Source of the DNA: Agrobacterium tumefaciens
GTDB taxonomy: Bacteria; Pseudomonadota; Alphaproteobacteria; Rhizobiales; Rhizobiaceae
DNA length: 64,000 nt
Direction of reading: 5' to 3'
Assembly (NCBI GenBank): GCA_017744915.1
Contig: JAGIAH010000003.1
Span: 186,001 to 250,000 of the forward strand
Made by a program: the position numbers and the translations under genes. The notes under the pieces were generated by a model that made no database searches, was not told the DNA's origin, and saw nothing but the letters and a program-made list of their open reading frames with translations. Position 1 is the stretch's first letter, and each line of letters begins with the position of its first letter. This document shows, one piece after another, positions 36,903 through 48,259 of the stretch.

Positions 36903-37601
36903 ATGCGTGAGATCATTTTCGATACGGAAACCACGGGCCTCGAATCGAAGCTGGATCGTGTGATCGAAATCGGCGGCATCGAGCTCATCAATCATTTTCC
37001 CACCGGCCGCACGCTGCATCTTTATATCAGCCCGGAGGATCGCAAGGTTCACCCGGATGCGCTTGCCGTTCATGGCATTACCGATGAGTTTCTGAAGGAC
37101 AAGCCGAAATTCGGAGACGTTGTCGAACAGATCCGTGACTTCTTCGATGGTGCGCGCTGGGTGGCGCATAATGCGACCTTCGATATGGGCTTCATCAATG
37201 CGGAATTCTCGCGCCTTGGCATCGAGCCGGTTTCTGCCGATCTGGTGACGGACACACTTTCGCTTGCCCGCCGCAAGCACCCCATGGGGCCGAATTCGCT
37301 GGATGCACTTTGCCGACGTTACGGCATCGACAATTCCCACCGCACCAAGCACGGGGCGCTTCTCGACTCCGAGCTTCTGGCCGAAGTCTATATCGAAATG
37401 ATTGGTGGACGTCAGACGGCGCTCGGTTTCGGCTCCGCGGCGCGACAGGAAACCATCATCATTGAGGAAGACGTTCCGCTGGAGCCTCTGCAACGACCGA
37501 GAGCCTTGCCATCGAGGCTCGACGCGGAGACGGCTGCGGCCCATGGCAAACTCGTTCTCGGCATGGGCGACAAGGCGATCTGGAGCCGCTACCAGAACTG
37601 A
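36903..37601 (+). CDS. dnaQ: DNA polymerase III epsilon subunit (3'-5' proofreading exonuclease)
   Basis: A 232-residue DEDDh exonuclease. ExoI is FDTETTGLE (residues 6-14), ExoII is WVAHNATFDMGFIN, and ExoIII is HGALLDSELLAEVYIEM with the DEDDh histidine. A C-terminal tail of about 55 residues should bind the alpha subunit. It closes the maf-aroE-coaE-dnaQ run and is followed by a strong terminator. Confidence 0.95.
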   Translation: MREIIFDTETTGLESKLDRVIEIGGIELINHFPTGRTLHLYISPEDRKVHPDALAVHGITDEFLKDKPKFGDVVEQIRDFFDGARWVAHNATFDMGFINAEFSRLGIEPVSADLVTDTLSLARRKHPMGPNSLDALCRRYGIDNSHRTKHGALLDSELLAEVYIEMIGGRQTALGFGSAARQETIIIEEDVPLEPLQRPRALPSRLDAETAAAHGKLVLGMGDKAIWSRYQN

Positions 37602-37640
37602 GGTTTACTCCGACACTGAAACCGCAAATCTGGCCAAAGA

Positions 37641-37670
37641 AAAACCCGGGCGAAGAACCCGGGTTTTGTT
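37641..37670. terminator. Terminator between dnaQ and secB
   Basis: Stem AAAACCCGGG / CCCGGGTTTT with a 7-nt loop, then GTTTTA. It lies between the convergent dnaQ and secB genes and its A/T-rich outer arms suit both directions. Confidence 0.85.
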
Positions 37671-37700
37671 TTATCTGCCATGCAGAGCCTTGGGCGCCGC

Positions 37701-38183
37701 TTAGTTCGGTACGGCCTGAACCTGGGCCTTCGCCTGTTCTTCGGCGACGCGCTGCGCGAACATCTGCGCGAAATCGATCGGGTCGATCATCAGCGGCGGG
37801 AAGCCGCCATTGCGGGTGACGTCGGCAATGATTTGGCGGGCGAAGGGGAAGAGCAGGCGCGGGCACTCGATGAAGAGGACCGGCAGCATGTGTTCCTGCG
37901 GGAAACCGGCGATGCGGAACACGCCGCCATAAACCAGCTCGGCTGCGAACAGAACCTTGTCGCCATCCTTGGCTTCCGCATTCAGCGTCAGAACAACGTC
38001 GAAATCCGAACCGGAGATCGGGTTTGCGTTGACATTGACATTGATGTTGATCGACGGCGCATTCTCACGGGCCTGCAGCGAACGGGGAGCACCCGGATTT
38101 TCGAAGGACAGATCCTTGATGTACTGGGCAAGAATGTTGAGAGAAGGGCTAACTGCGCCCTGTGCGCCATTTTCAGCGGTCAT
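37701..38183 (-). CDS. secB: Protein-export chaperone SecB
   Basis: A 160-residue cytosolic tetrameric chaperone that hands unfolded precursors to SecA. The core [29 protein letters not shown] and [32 protein letters not shown] is diagnostic. The C-terminal tail is Gln/Ala-rich. It is convergent with dnaQ and shares the terminator. Confidence 0.96.
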   Translation of the reverse strand: MTAENGAQGAVSPSLNILAQYIKDLSFENPGAPRSLQARENAPSININVNVNANPISGSDFDVVLTLNAEAKDGDKVLFAAELVYGGVFRIAGFPQEHMLPVLFIECPRLLFPFARQIIADVTRNGGFPPLMIDPIDFAQMFAQRVAEEQAKAQVQAVPN

Positions 38184-38285
38184 TACGGTTCCTCGCGGCG
38201 TGAATTCGTGGAAGGCGGTCTATCATTTCGACCGGGGGCTTACAACCCTTCGTGATCGGTCATCGCCATCCATTCCGCCGGGCGG

Positions 38286-38816
38286 TCAGGGTTTGGGCAG
38301 GTCGCGATCATCGGGCTTCTGCGACCAGGGAGAATCTTTCGGCCCCTCGCGGTGAAACTCCTCTTCATCCAGATCCACCACCTTCGAATTGCCCGCAGGT
38401 CCCCGGTCATTTCGAAACCCGGAACCCGATTGGGGGCCGGACTGCCTGAATGAGCCAGAGACGACCACGCGCGGTCCGAAAGCCTTCCAGAAAAACCGGC
38501 GAATGGCCGGCGACAGAAGCAGGAGGCCGAGAATGTCGGTGATGAAGCCGGGAATAAAAAGCAGGATGCCTGCAACAACGCGCATGGCGCCGTTGACGAG
38601 TTCATCCGCCGGCTGCGCACCAGTGCGGCCCGCATCCTGAAGATTTCTCACCATGCCGATGCCGCCGAGACGCAGTATGAGCAACCCCAGGAACGAGGTG
38701 AACAGGACAAGCGCCAACGTCAGCCACAGGCCTATCGCCTTGCCAACGATGATGAAGCCGGCAATTTCGAGAATGGGCATTATCAGGATGACGATGGGGA
38801 GAAAGGAAAAACGCAT
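38286..38816 (-). CDS. fxsA: FxsA family membrane protein
   Basis: A 176-residue inner-membrane protein. Hydrophobic segments at the N terminus (LPIVILIMPILEIAGFIIVG, LWLTLALVLFTSFLGLLILR) and the motif MRVVAGILLFIPGFITDILGLLLLSPAIR define the FxsA family, linked in E. coli to exclusion of phage T7 by F plasmid. The C-terminal half is hydrophilic, rich in Gly/Asp/Arg, and longer than in E. coli. It runs away from the divergent tim44-like gene, with a 140-bp gap that holds both promoters. Confidence 0.88.
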   Translation of the reverse strand: MRFSFLPIVILIMPILEIAGFIIVGKAIGLWLTLALVLFTSFLGLLILRLGGIGMVRNLQDAGRTGAQPADELVNGAMRVVAGILLFIPGFITDILGLLLLSPAIRRFFWKAFGPRVVVSGSFRQSGPQSGSGFRNDRGPAGNSKVVDLDEEEFHREGPKDSPWSQKPDDRDLPKP

Positions 38817-38956
38817 CTTCTAGCCTTGCGTGTGCATCTCTGGCAGATTGCCGGTTCCCGGGACACCGATGATTGAATCTGCACATTTGAATGATGATAA
38901 GATGCAGACTATATGATGGTGTGGTTTTCGAATTTAAATGGCGGTTTTGGTAAAAG

Positions 38957-39655
38957 ATGGGCTTCAGCGACTTTATCACATTGTTTTTTCTCGTTGCAGC
39001 GGTGCTGATCTTCTTTCAGCTGCGCAGTGTCCTTGGCCGTCGCACGGGCAATGAAAAGCCGCCATTCGACCCCTATAGCCCCCGTGACGTGGCAAAGGGT
39101 CCTGTCGCGGATGATAACAAGGTCGTGACCTTGCCGAAGCGCAGCGAGGCGGAAGATGAGAACCGCTTTGCTGAGGCGGATGCGCTTGCGCCTGCCGATA
39201 CACCGCTCAATGCATCGCTGCGCGACGTGATGACCAAGGATCCGTCCTTCCGGCCCAAGGAATTCCTGAACGGCGCCCGCATGGCCTACGAAATGATCGT
39301 CATGGGTTTTGCCGATGGCGACCGCAAGACGCTCAAAAACCTTCTGTCGAAGGAGGTCTTCGACGGTTTCGAGGCGGCGATTTCCGAACGGGAAAGCCGT
39401 GGTGAAGTGGTGAAATCCACCTTCGTTGGCATCGAGAAAGCCGACATCACCCAGGCGAGCGTTCGCGATTCCGAAGTGCAGGTTACGCTGAGGATCGTCA
39501 GCCAGCTGATTTCGGCAACCTATGACAAGGACGGCAAGCTGGTGGATGGCGATCCGGAGGCGGTTGCGGAGGTGGATGACATCTGGACCTTCTCGCGCGA
39601 CATCCGCTCGCGTGATCCGAACTGGAAGCTGATCGCCACCGAATCCGAGCAATGA
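38957..39655 (+). CDS. Tim44/TimA family protein
   Basis: A 232-residue protein with one N-terminal transmembrane segment (DFITLFFLVAAVLIFFQL), a charged linker and a C-terminal Tim44-like domain (SFRPKEFLNGARMAYEMIVMGFADGD to WTFSRDIRSRDPNWKLIATE). Bacterial relatives are inner-membrane proteins thought to assist envelope protein handling. It overlaps mltA by 4 bp and begins a four-gene overlapping operon (tim44-mltA-smr-xre). Confidence 0.9.
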   Translation: MGFSDFITLFFLVAAVLIFFQLRSVLGRRTGNEKPPFDPYSPRDVAKGPVADDNKVVTLPKRSEAEDENRFAEADALAPADTPLNASLRDVMTKDPSFRPKEFLNGARMAYEMIVMGFADGDRKTLKNLLSKEVFDGFEAAISERESRGEVVKSTFVGIEKADITQASVRDSEVQVTLRIVSQLISATYDKDGKLVDGDPEAVAEVDDIWTFSRDIRSRDPNWKLIATESEQ

Positions 39656-40764
39656 ATACGCCCTTTTCGATCGATGAAGTTTCTTTCCGCGATCTGCCTG
39701 GATGGAGGGAAGACGATCCCAGCAAGCTTTTTCCGGCGATGGGAACCATCCTCTCTCATCTTCGCAATGCGAAACCCTACCGGACCGGTGCGCTTGGAAT
39801 AACGGCGGCGGAGCTGGTTTCACTTCTGGAACTCGTGGAAAAAAGCCAGGTAAACAGCCCGGAACAGGCACGCCAGTTTTTCGAAACCAATTGTGTGCCA
39901 TTCAGGATTTCTCCGGCTCAGGGAAAAAGCGGTTTCGTGACCGCTTTTTACGAGCCCGAACTGGAAGTCTCCGCCACACCCGATGATGTCTGGCGTTACC
40001 CGATCTACCAACGGCCGCCGGAACTGGTGGATATCGACGACAATAATCGGCCAAATGGCTTTGATCCGTCCTATGCTTTCGGCAAGGCGGATGAAAACGG
40101 CATTTCCTATTTTCCCGATCGCCGCGCCATCGATGAGGGATATCTGGAGGGTAGGGGTCTTGAGATCGCCTGGGCGAGATCGAAGGTCGACCTGTTCTTC
40201 GTCCATGTGCAGGGTGCGGCGCGTCTGGTGTTTCCGGATGGCGCGATAAAGCGCATCACCTATGCGGCCAAGGCCGGTCACGCCTTTTCGCCGATCGGGC
40301 GGCTGCTTCTCGATCGCGGCGAACTCGACCCTAAAACCATCTCGATGCAGACGATCCGCAATTGGCTCGCCGACCATCCCGATGAGGTGGATGGGGTGCT
40401 GTGGCACAACCGCTCCTACATTTTTTTCCGGGAGGCGGATGTCGCCGGTCTCGATATGGGGCCGATCGCGGCCGCCAAGGTGCCGCTGGTTGCGGGCCGT
40501 GCGCTCGCGGTGGACAGGCTGATCCACACCTTCGGCCTGCCTTTCTTCATCCACGCGCCGACGCTGACCCATCTCGATGATGGAAAGCCCTTCGCTCGAC
40601 TGATGCTGGCGCTTGATACGGGTTCGGCCATCGTCGGCCCGGCACGCGGCGATATTTTCACCGGTTCCGGTTTCGAAGCGGGAGAGTTTGCCGGCACGGT
40701 GCGCAACGAGGCCGATTTTTATATATTGCTGCCGCGGGTCGCTGCGAAAAGGTATCGGCGATGA
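39652..40764 (+). CDS. mltA: MltA-family lytic transglycosylase
   Basis: A 370-residue protein with the MltA domain (GFVTAFYEPELEVSATPDDVWRYPIY) followed by the 3D domain (LALDTGSAIVGPARGDIFTGSG, with conserved Asp residues). It should cleave peptidoglycan glycan strands to 1,6-anhydro products. Unusually no signal peptide or lipobox is visible: the N terminus is MNTPFSIDEVSFRDLPGWRE. It overlaps the genes on both sides by 4 bp. Confidence 0.9.
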   Translation: MNTPFSIDEVSFRDLPGWREDDPSKLFPAMGTILSHLRNAKPYRTGALGITAAELVSLLELVEKSQVNSPEQARQFFETNCVPFRISPAQGKSGFVTAFYEPELEVSATPDDVWRYPIYQRPPELVDIDDNNRPNGFDPSYAFGKADENGISYFPDRRAIDEGYLEGRGLEIAWARSKVDLFFVHVQGAARLVFPDGAIKRITYAAKAGHAFSPIGRLLLDRGELDPKTISMQTIRNWLADHPDEVDGVLWHNRSYIFFREADVAGLDMGPIAAAKVPLVAGRALAVDRLIHTFGLPFFIHAPTLTHLDDGKPFARLMLALDTGSAIVGPARGDIFTGSGFEAGEFAGTVRNEADFYILLPRVAAKRYRR

Positions 40765-41330
40765 AAGGCAGTCGCAAGCTCGGCAAGGAAGAGCGTGTTC
40801 TGTGGGGAAAGGTCGCAAAAACCACGCGGCCTATTTCCGGCAGGCTGGAAGACTTGCTGGCTTTCGATGACATAGAAGAGATGCCTGCCGCGCCCGTTGT
40901 CCCGCAAACAGGTAAAAGCGCCTTTCCGCGCATGCTTGTGGAAGCGGCGGAAGCGCTGGCCGTGACTCCGGATAAAAAGCCGAAAACCCATCAGCCGATG
41001 GAAAAACCGGTCAAGCGCAAGCTCACCCGTGGCCGGCTGCCGCTGGAAGGGCGGATCGACCTGCACGGCATGTTCCAGAGCGAAGCCCATGCGGTACTGC
41101 TTGATTTCCTGCTGCGGGCACATGAGCGAGGTCTTCGCCATGTGCTGGTCATCACCGGCAAGGGGCGCTCCATCGGCAGCGATGGTGCGTTAAAAAGGGC
41201 GGTGCCCATGTGGTTCTCAAAGCCGGAATATCGCCATCTGATCTCGTCCTATGAGGATGCGTCGGCCAATCACGGTGGCGATGGTGCGCTTTATGTGCGG
41301 CTTTCGCGGCGGCGTGGTGAAAAATCATGA
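40761..41330 (+). CDS. Smr-domain protein
   Basis: A 189-residue protein whose C-terminal half is a Smr (small MutS-related) domain: RIDLHGMFQSEAHAVLLDFL with DLHG at 100-103, and HVLVITGKGRSIGSDGALKRAVPMWF with TGKG at 132-135. The N-terminal half is basic and probably disordered. Stand-alone Smr proteins of the YdaL/SmrB type are nucleases acting on DNA or on mRNA of collided ribosomes. Translationally coupled to mltA and the next gene. Confidence 0.9.
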   Translation: MKGSRKLGKEERVLWGKVAKTTRPISGRLEDLLAFDDIEEMPAAPVVPQTGKSAFPRMLVEAAEALAVTPDKKPKTHQPMEKPVKRKLTRGRLPLEGRIDLHGMFQSEAHAVLLDFLLRAHERGLRHVLVITGKGRSIGSDGALKRAVPMWFSKPEYRHLISSYEDASANHGGDGALYVRLSRRRGEKS

Positions 41331-41692
41331 CCCCCTTTGCGGAAGCCGTACGGCAGCTTCGCGAGCGCAAGGGCGTCACGCAGAAGGAAATGGCTGCAGC
41401 CATCGGCGTGTCGCCGGCCTATCTTTCGGCGCTGGAGCATGGCAAGCGCGGCAAACCGAGCTTCGATCTGCTGCAGCGCATTGCCGGTTATTTCAACATC
41501 ATCTGGGACGAGGCGGAGGAATTGTTCTTTCTGGCCGGTTCGTCAGACCCGAGGGTGGTGATCGATACGGTGGGCCTCCCGCCGCAATATACGGCTTTCG
41601 CCAACCGTCTTGCACGGGATATTCGCAAGCTGCCGCCGAGTGTGGTAGAGGAACTGTCAGCCGTGCTGCAAAAAAGCCGTTCTTGCGATTGA
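41327..41692 (+). CDS. XRE-family HTH regulator
   Basis: A 121-residue protein with an N-terminal Cro/C1-type HTH: VRQLRERKGVTQKEMAAAIGVSPAYLSALEHGKRGKPS at about residues 7-44. The C-terminal part (FNIIWDEAEELFFLAGSSDPRVVIDTVGLPPQYTAFANRLARDI) is shared with other HTH proteins found beside MltA/Smr genes. The target is unknown; the coupled position suggests control of its own operon. It is the last of four genes with 4-bp overlaps. Confidence 0.88.
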   Translation: MTPFAEAVRQLRERKGVTQKEMAAAIGVSPAYLSALEHGKRGKPSFDLLQRIAGYFNIIWDEAEELFFLAGSSDPRVVIDTVGLPPQYTAFANRLARDIRKLPPSVVEELSAVLQKSRSCD

Positions 41693-41739
41693 AACCCCTC
41701 TATCCCCTGCTTTATTCAGCATCCTGAAGCATGCGGCCT

Positions 41740-44284
<2,545 letters not shown>

Positions 44285-44306
44285 TCCTGTGGGGTGTTTC
44301 GCGTAA

Positions 44307-44322
44307 CGATTCACGTGAAACG
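44307..44322. other. parS: parS-like site (3 outer mismatches)
   Basis: CGATTCACGTGAAACG. The 11 central bases TTCACGTGAAA are intact; mismatches are at positions 1, 3 and 16. It lies between the gyrB stop and its terminator. This is the weakest of the six, though about 10.5 kb from the origin and consistent with the others. Confidence 0.6.
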
Positions 44323-44332
44323 AAAATTTAAC

Positions 44333-44367
44333 AAAAGGCCCGGCGGGCAATTCCCGCCGGGCCTTTT
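44333..44367. terminator. Terminator after gyrB
   Basis: Stem AAAAGGCCCGGCGGG / CCCGCCGGGCCTTTT with a 5-nt loop and T-run. It serves the convergent gyrB and nitroreductase genes. Confidence 0.9.
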
Positions 44368-44388
44368 TGTTTTTGCGGATGATCGGAA

Positions 44389-44991
44389 TCAGTCGGCCTT
44401 GCCCGTGAAACGCCCTTCGAAAGCAACATCCGAAAGGGGCAGGCGCTTGCTTGGCACCTCCCGTTCCGCCAGATCATCAGGAAGAACGGACTTGTCGGTC
44501 AGCGTGCCGATGGCAACCCCGGCCTCCACCTTATAACCTTCCGGGATGTTCAGCTTTTCAACGATCTTGTCCTTCAATATGCCAGCCATGCCATGCGCGT
44601 GATAACCAAGCAGGTGCGCCTGCATGGCAAGCGAAAACCAGGCCGCTCCGGCGTCGAAGGAATGGGTCGCCGAAGGTTTTTTCTCACCTTCGCGCGAGAT
44701 GTTGTGGTCGCGGGAAACGACAAACAGCAGCACGGAGGCGTTTTTTGCCCAGCGCTGGTTTCCTTCCATGAGAAGTTCCACAAAAAGCGGCCAGTCTTCA
44801 CTATCCCTGTGTGCATAGACAAACCGCCACGGCTGATAGTTGGAAGCGGAGGGCGCCCAGTGCGCCGCATCCAGAATGGTCATCAGATGCTGGGTCGGCA
44901 TGGGGCTGCCATCAAAGGCACGCGGAGACCAGCGGTCGAGGAAGAGGGGGTCGACGGGATATTCGGATTGCCGGGAGTTGCTGTTCGTCAC
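44389..44991 (-). CDS. Nitroreductase family protein
   Basis: A 200-residue FMN-dependent NAD(P)H oxidoreductase. RWSPRAFDGSPMPTQHLMTILDAAHWAPSASNYQPWRFVY is the typical FMN-binding N terminus, and LGYHAHGMAGILKDKIVEKLNIPEGY and VAIGTLTDKS the C-terminal motifs. The physiological substrate cannot be told; relatives reduce nitroaromatics, quinones or dehydroalanine-type groups. It is divergent from the FAH-family gene, with 128 bp between. Confidence 0.9.
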   Translation of the reverse strand: MTNSNSRQSEYPVDPLFLDRWSPRAFDGSPMPTQHLMTILDAAHWAPSASNYQPWRFVYAHRDSEDWPLFVELLMEGNQRWAKNASVLLFVVSRDHNISREGEKKPSATHSFDAGAAWFSLAMQAHLLGYHAHGMAGILKDKIVEKLNIPEGYKVEAGVAIGTLTDKSVLPDDLAEREVPSKRLPLSDVAFEGRFTGKAD

Positions 44992-45119
44992 GGGCCGTGT
45001 CCTTTTGATTGCCGGGAAGGAAAAGGTATTTTTCGAAAGTTGGCGCAGTCAAGGGGTGACAAGTATGAATGCATCGTTCATATATGCATCACCTTGTCTG
45101 ACAACCGGGAGAGAGTTCC

Positions 45120-45962
45120 ATGAAATTGATGCGTGTTGGCCAGCCCGGCCAGGAAAAACCAGCAATCCTCGACGCGGAAGGAAAAGTCCGCGATCTGTCC
45201 GCCCATGTGAAAGATATCGGCGGCGACGCGATTTCTCCCGAGGGTCTCAAGAAGATCGCCGCGATCGATCTTTCCAGCCTGCCGGTCTTGAGCGAAGAGC
45301 GCATCGGCGCCTGCGTTGCCGGCACCGGAAAATTCATCTGCATCGGCCTCAACTTCTCCGACCACGCTGCCGAAACGGGTGCTACCGTACCGCCGGAACC
45401 GGTCATTTTCATGAAGGCGACGTCTGCCATCGTCGGTCCGAACGATAACGTCACCATTCCGCGTGGTTCGGAAAAGACCGACTGGGAAGTCGAGCTTGGC
45501 GTCGTCATCGGCAAGACTGCCAAATATGTCTCCGAGGCGGATGCTCTTGATTATGTCGCCGGTTACTGCGTTTCGCATGATGTTTCCGAGCGCGCCTTCC
45601 AGACGGAGCGTGCCGGTCAGTGGACCAAGGGCAAGTCCTGCGACACTTTCGGTCCCATCGGCCCCTGGCTGGTGACGAAGGAAGAAATTGCCGATCCGCA
45701 GAACCTCGGCATGTGGCTGAAGGTCAATGGCCAGACCATGCAGGACGGTTCCAGCAAGACCATGGTTTACGGCGTCGCCCACGTTGTCTCCTACCTCAGC
45801 CAGTTCATGTCACTGCACCCCGGCGATGTCATTTCCACCGGCACCCCTCCCGGCGTCGGCATGGGTCAGAAGCCGCCGCGTTACCTGAAGGCTGGTGATG
45901 TCGTGGAACTCGGCATCGAGGGCCTCGGTTCCCAGAAGCAGACTTTCGTCGCCGACATCTGA
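45120..45962 (+). CDS. Fumarylacetoacetate hydrolase family protein (ureidoglycolate lyase / diketo-deoxy-fuconate hydrolase type)
   Basis: A 280-residue FAH-fold enzyme. Metal ligands E123 and E125 are in DWEVELGVVIG and D154 in CVSHDVSERAFQ. FICIGLNFSDHAAETG, KGKSCDTFGPIGPWL and DVISTGTPPGVGMGQKPPRYL complete the family pattern. The MKLMRVGQPGQEKPAILD start resembles the subgroup containing 2,4-diketo-3-deoxy-L-fuconate hydrolases, often annotated ureidoglycolate lyase. That activity would finish the L-fucose route encoded at 6.6-16 kb, but the gene is 29 kb away and isolated. GGGAGAG precedes ATG 45120. Confidence 0.85.
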   Translation: MKLMRVGQPGQEKPAILDAEGKVRDLSAHVKDIGGDAISPEGLKKIAAIDLSSLPVLSEERIGACVAGTGKFICIGLNFSDHAAETGATVPPEPVIFMKATSAIVGPNDNVTIPRGSEKTDWEVELGVVIGKTAKYVSEADALDYVAGYCVSHDVSERAFQTERAGQWTKGKSCDTFGPIGPWLVTKEEIADPQNLGMWLKVNGQTMQDGSSKTMVYGVAHVVSYLSQFMSLHPGDVISTGTPPGVGMGQKPPRYLKAGDVVELGIEGLGSQKQTFVADI

Positions 45963-45989
45963 TCGCCGGCAGGTATTCAACGAAAAGTG

Positions 45990-46023
45990 AGGCGCCGGCG
46001 GGAGACCGCTGGCGCCTTAAATT
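45990..46023 (+). terminator. Terminator after the FAH-family gene
   Basis: Stem AGGCGCC / GGCGCCT with further partial pairing in the loop, followed by TAAATTTTG. Confidence 0.6.
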
Positions 46024-46087
46024 TTGTGCACCTGCGAAAAGCTGCTATGGTTGAAAAAAGAGCGTGATCGCGAGGGAGGCGTCATCA

Positions 46088-47320
46088 GTGTTCTACCACC
46101 TCTATGAAATGAACCACGCGGCCATGGCGCCGCTGCGCGCCGGCGCCGATATGATGCGCCAGGCCTGCAATAATCCTCTCAACCCGCTGTCCAGCACGGC
46201 TTTCGGCAGAAGCCTTGATGCCGGTTTCGAGGTTTTTGAACGACTGACCCGCCGTTATGTCAAGCCGGAATTCGGCCTCGGCTCCACGGTCGTCGATGGC
46301 AAGACCGTTGCCGTCACGGAGGAGATCGTCTGGTCGCGCCCGTTCTGCAATCTGCTTCATTTCAAAAAAGAGCTTGATCCGGCCCGCCAGTCCGACCCGA
46401 AGGTGCTGCTGGTGGCGCCTATGTCCGGTCACTATGCAACCCTGCTGCGCGGTACCGTGGAAGCATTGTTGCCCTCGGCCGATATTTACATCACTGATTG
46501 GGCCGATGCCCGTGTGGTACCGGCGACAGACGGAAGCTTCGATCTCGACGATTATATTGACTATGTCATCGAGATGTTGCGGCATATCGGCCCCGGCGCC
46601 CATGTGGTCGCCGTCTGCCAGCCATCCGTGCCTGTTCTGGCTGCCGTTTCCCTGATGGAGGCGGATGGCGATACGTTTACGCCGGCATCCATGACGCTGA
46701 TGGGTGGACCGATCGATACGCGCATCAACCCCACCGCCGTCAACGGCCTTGCCAAGGCCAAGCCGATCGAATGGTTCCGCGACAATGTCGTCATGCAGGT
46801 GCCGTGGCCGCAGCCGGCTTTCGGCCGCAATGTCTATCCGGGTTTCCTGCAGCTGTCGGGTTTCATGTCCATGAACCTCGACAAGCACATGACGGCGCAC
46901 AAGGATTTTTACCTGAACCTTGTCAAGAATGACGGCGATTCCGCCGAAAAACACCGCGAATTTTACGATGAATATCTGGCCGTCATGGACCTGACGGCGG
47001 AATTCTATCTGCAGACGGTGGAAACCGTCTTCATCGACCACGCGCTTCCGAAGGGAAACATGCAGCATAGGGGCAGGGCGGTCGATCCCGCCGCGATCCG
47101 CAATGTCGCGTTGTTCACCGTCGAAGGGGAGAATGACGATATCTCCGGTGTCGGCCAGACGAAGGCGGCCCATGATCTCTGCCGGAACATCCCCGAAGAC
47201 AAACGCGCCCACTACATGCAGCCGGATGTGGGGCACTATGGCGTTTTCAACGGTTCGCGCTTCCGCAGGGAAATCGTGCCGCGCATGCTGGATTTCATCG
47301 GCAAACACCAGACGGCCTGA
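46088..47320 (+). CDS. phaZ: Intracellular polyhydroxyalkanoate depolymerase PhaZ
   Basis: A 410-residue alpha/beta-hydrolase that degrades stored poly(3-hydroxybutyrate). The nucleophile is a cysteine in the lipase-box-like VVAVCQPSVPVL (C177), as in PhaZ1 of Cupriavidus. FYHLYEMNHAAMAPLRAGADMMR is the characteristic N terminus and HYMQPDVGHYGVFNGSRFRREI the histidine region. I choose GTG 46088 because GGGAGG lies 8 bp upstream; the frame to 46064 would add eight unrelated residues. It follows a terminator and is monocistronic or leads into the next gene. Confidence 0.9.
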   Translation: MFYHLYEMNHAAMAPLRAGADMMRQACNNPLNPLSSTAFGRSLDAGFEVFERLTRRYVKPEFGLGSTVVDGKTVAVTEEIVWSRPFCNLLHFKKELDPARQSDPKVLLVAPMSGHYATLLRGTVEALLPSADIYITDWADARVVPATDGSFDLDDYIDYVIEMLRHIGPGAHVVAVCQPSVPVLAAVSLMEADGDTFTPASMTLMGGPIDTRINPTAVNGLAKAKPIEWFRDNVVMQVPWPQPAFGRNVYPGFLQLSGFMSMNLDKHMTAHKDFYLNLVKNDGDSAEKHREFYDEYLAVMDLTAEFYLQTVETVFIDHALPKGNMQHRGRAVDPAAIRNVALFTVEGENDDISGVGQTKAAHDLCRNIPEDKRAHYMQPDVGHYGVFNGSRFRREIVPRMLDFIGKHQTA

Positions 47321-47389
47321 GGGTGAAACGGCAGGTGAGGCCTCGCATTTGCGTGGCCAAGGGATGGACGAATCGGTTATGAAGGCTTC

Positions 47390-48157
47390 ATGTTTTCGCT
47401 CCTCAGAAAATCCCTGAAGTCGCCGGCGCCCAAAAAGGTCGCGCCGAGCCAGCGCACCGTCGCGGTTGCGGGCCGGCAGGTACCGATCACGGTCAAGGAA
47501 AACCCGCGGGCCACGCGCATCACGCTGCGCATCGAGCCGGGTGGCCGGGCGCTGAAGCTGACGATCCCGATGGGCCTGCATCACCGCCAGGTCGACGATT
47601 TTCTCGAAAGGCACCAGGGCTGGCTGGAAGGCAAGCTTCTGAAGTTCAGCCCGGACGATGGTTTGCGCCCCGGTGCGACCATCGATATTCGCGGCATTTC
47701 CCATTGTATTGAGCATACCGGCAGCCTGAGGGGCCTGACCCATATCGCGAAAGATGCTGATGGAGCGGTCGTCCTGAAAGTCAGCGGTGCGCCGGAGCAT
47801 CTGAGACGGCGGATTGCGACCTTCCTGAAAAAGGAAGCAAAGGCCGATCTGGAACGGCTGGTTGCCATTCACGCCCGCGCTGCCGGCCGGCCGGTGCGGT
47901 CCATCAGCATGAAGGATACGCGCAGCCGCTGGGGCTCCTGTTCCCATGATGGAAACTTGAGTTTCTCCTGGCGTATCGTCATGGCCCCGGAAAGGGTTAT
48001 CGATTATCTCGCAGCCCATGAGGTCGCGCATCTGAGCGAAATGAACCACGGCCCGAAATTCTGGGCGCTGTGCGAAAAGCTCTGCCCGCACACCAATGAA
48101 GCCAAGGACTGGCTAAAACGCCATGGCTCCAAACTTCACGCCATCGATTTCGATTGA
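47390..48157 (+). CDS. YgjP/DUF45-type zinc metallopeptidase
   Basis: A 255-residue protein of the M48-like YgjP (WLM/SprT-related) family. The zinc motif HEVAHLSEMNHGPKFW gives the HExxH histidines and the third histidine. RSRWGSCSHDGNLSFSWRIVMAPERVIDYLAAHE is the family signature before it. Function is unproven. It lies 69 bp after phaZ in the same direction and ends just before a parS-like site. Confidence 0.88.
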   Translation: MFSLLRKSLKSPAPKKVAPSQRTVAVAGRQVPITVKENPRATRITLRIEPGGRALKLTIPMGLHHRQVDDFLERHQGWLEGKLLKFSPDDGLRPGATIDIRGISHCIEHTGSLRGLTHIAKDADGAVVLKVSGAPEHLRRRIATFLKKEAKADLERLVAIHARAAGRPVRSISMKDTRSRWGSCSHDGNLSFSWRIVMAPERVIDYLAAHEVAHLSEMNHGPKFWALCEKLCPHTNEAKDWLKRHGSKLHAIDFD

Positions 48158-48181
48158 AACCGGCGACGTGCATCGCCATCT

Positions 48182-48197
48182 GGATTCACGTGAAACA
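48182..48197. other. parS: parS-like site (2 mismatches)
   Basis: GGATTCACGTGAAACA, mismatches at positions 1 and 3; core and right arm intact. It lies in the 102-bp gap upstream of trpF, the outermost site on the right, about 14 kb from the origin gap. Confidence 0.7.
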
Positions 48198-48259
48198 TTC
48201 CATCAAAAATGGATGCGATTTGGCTCGACTCTTGTCGCATTTCATGTCAGGTCGCGGGT

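Noticed and set aside
46085..48091. A 668-codon open frame on the minus strand
   Set aside because: Antisense to phaZ and the YgjP-type gene, both with clear catalytic motifs; the shadow frame has none.
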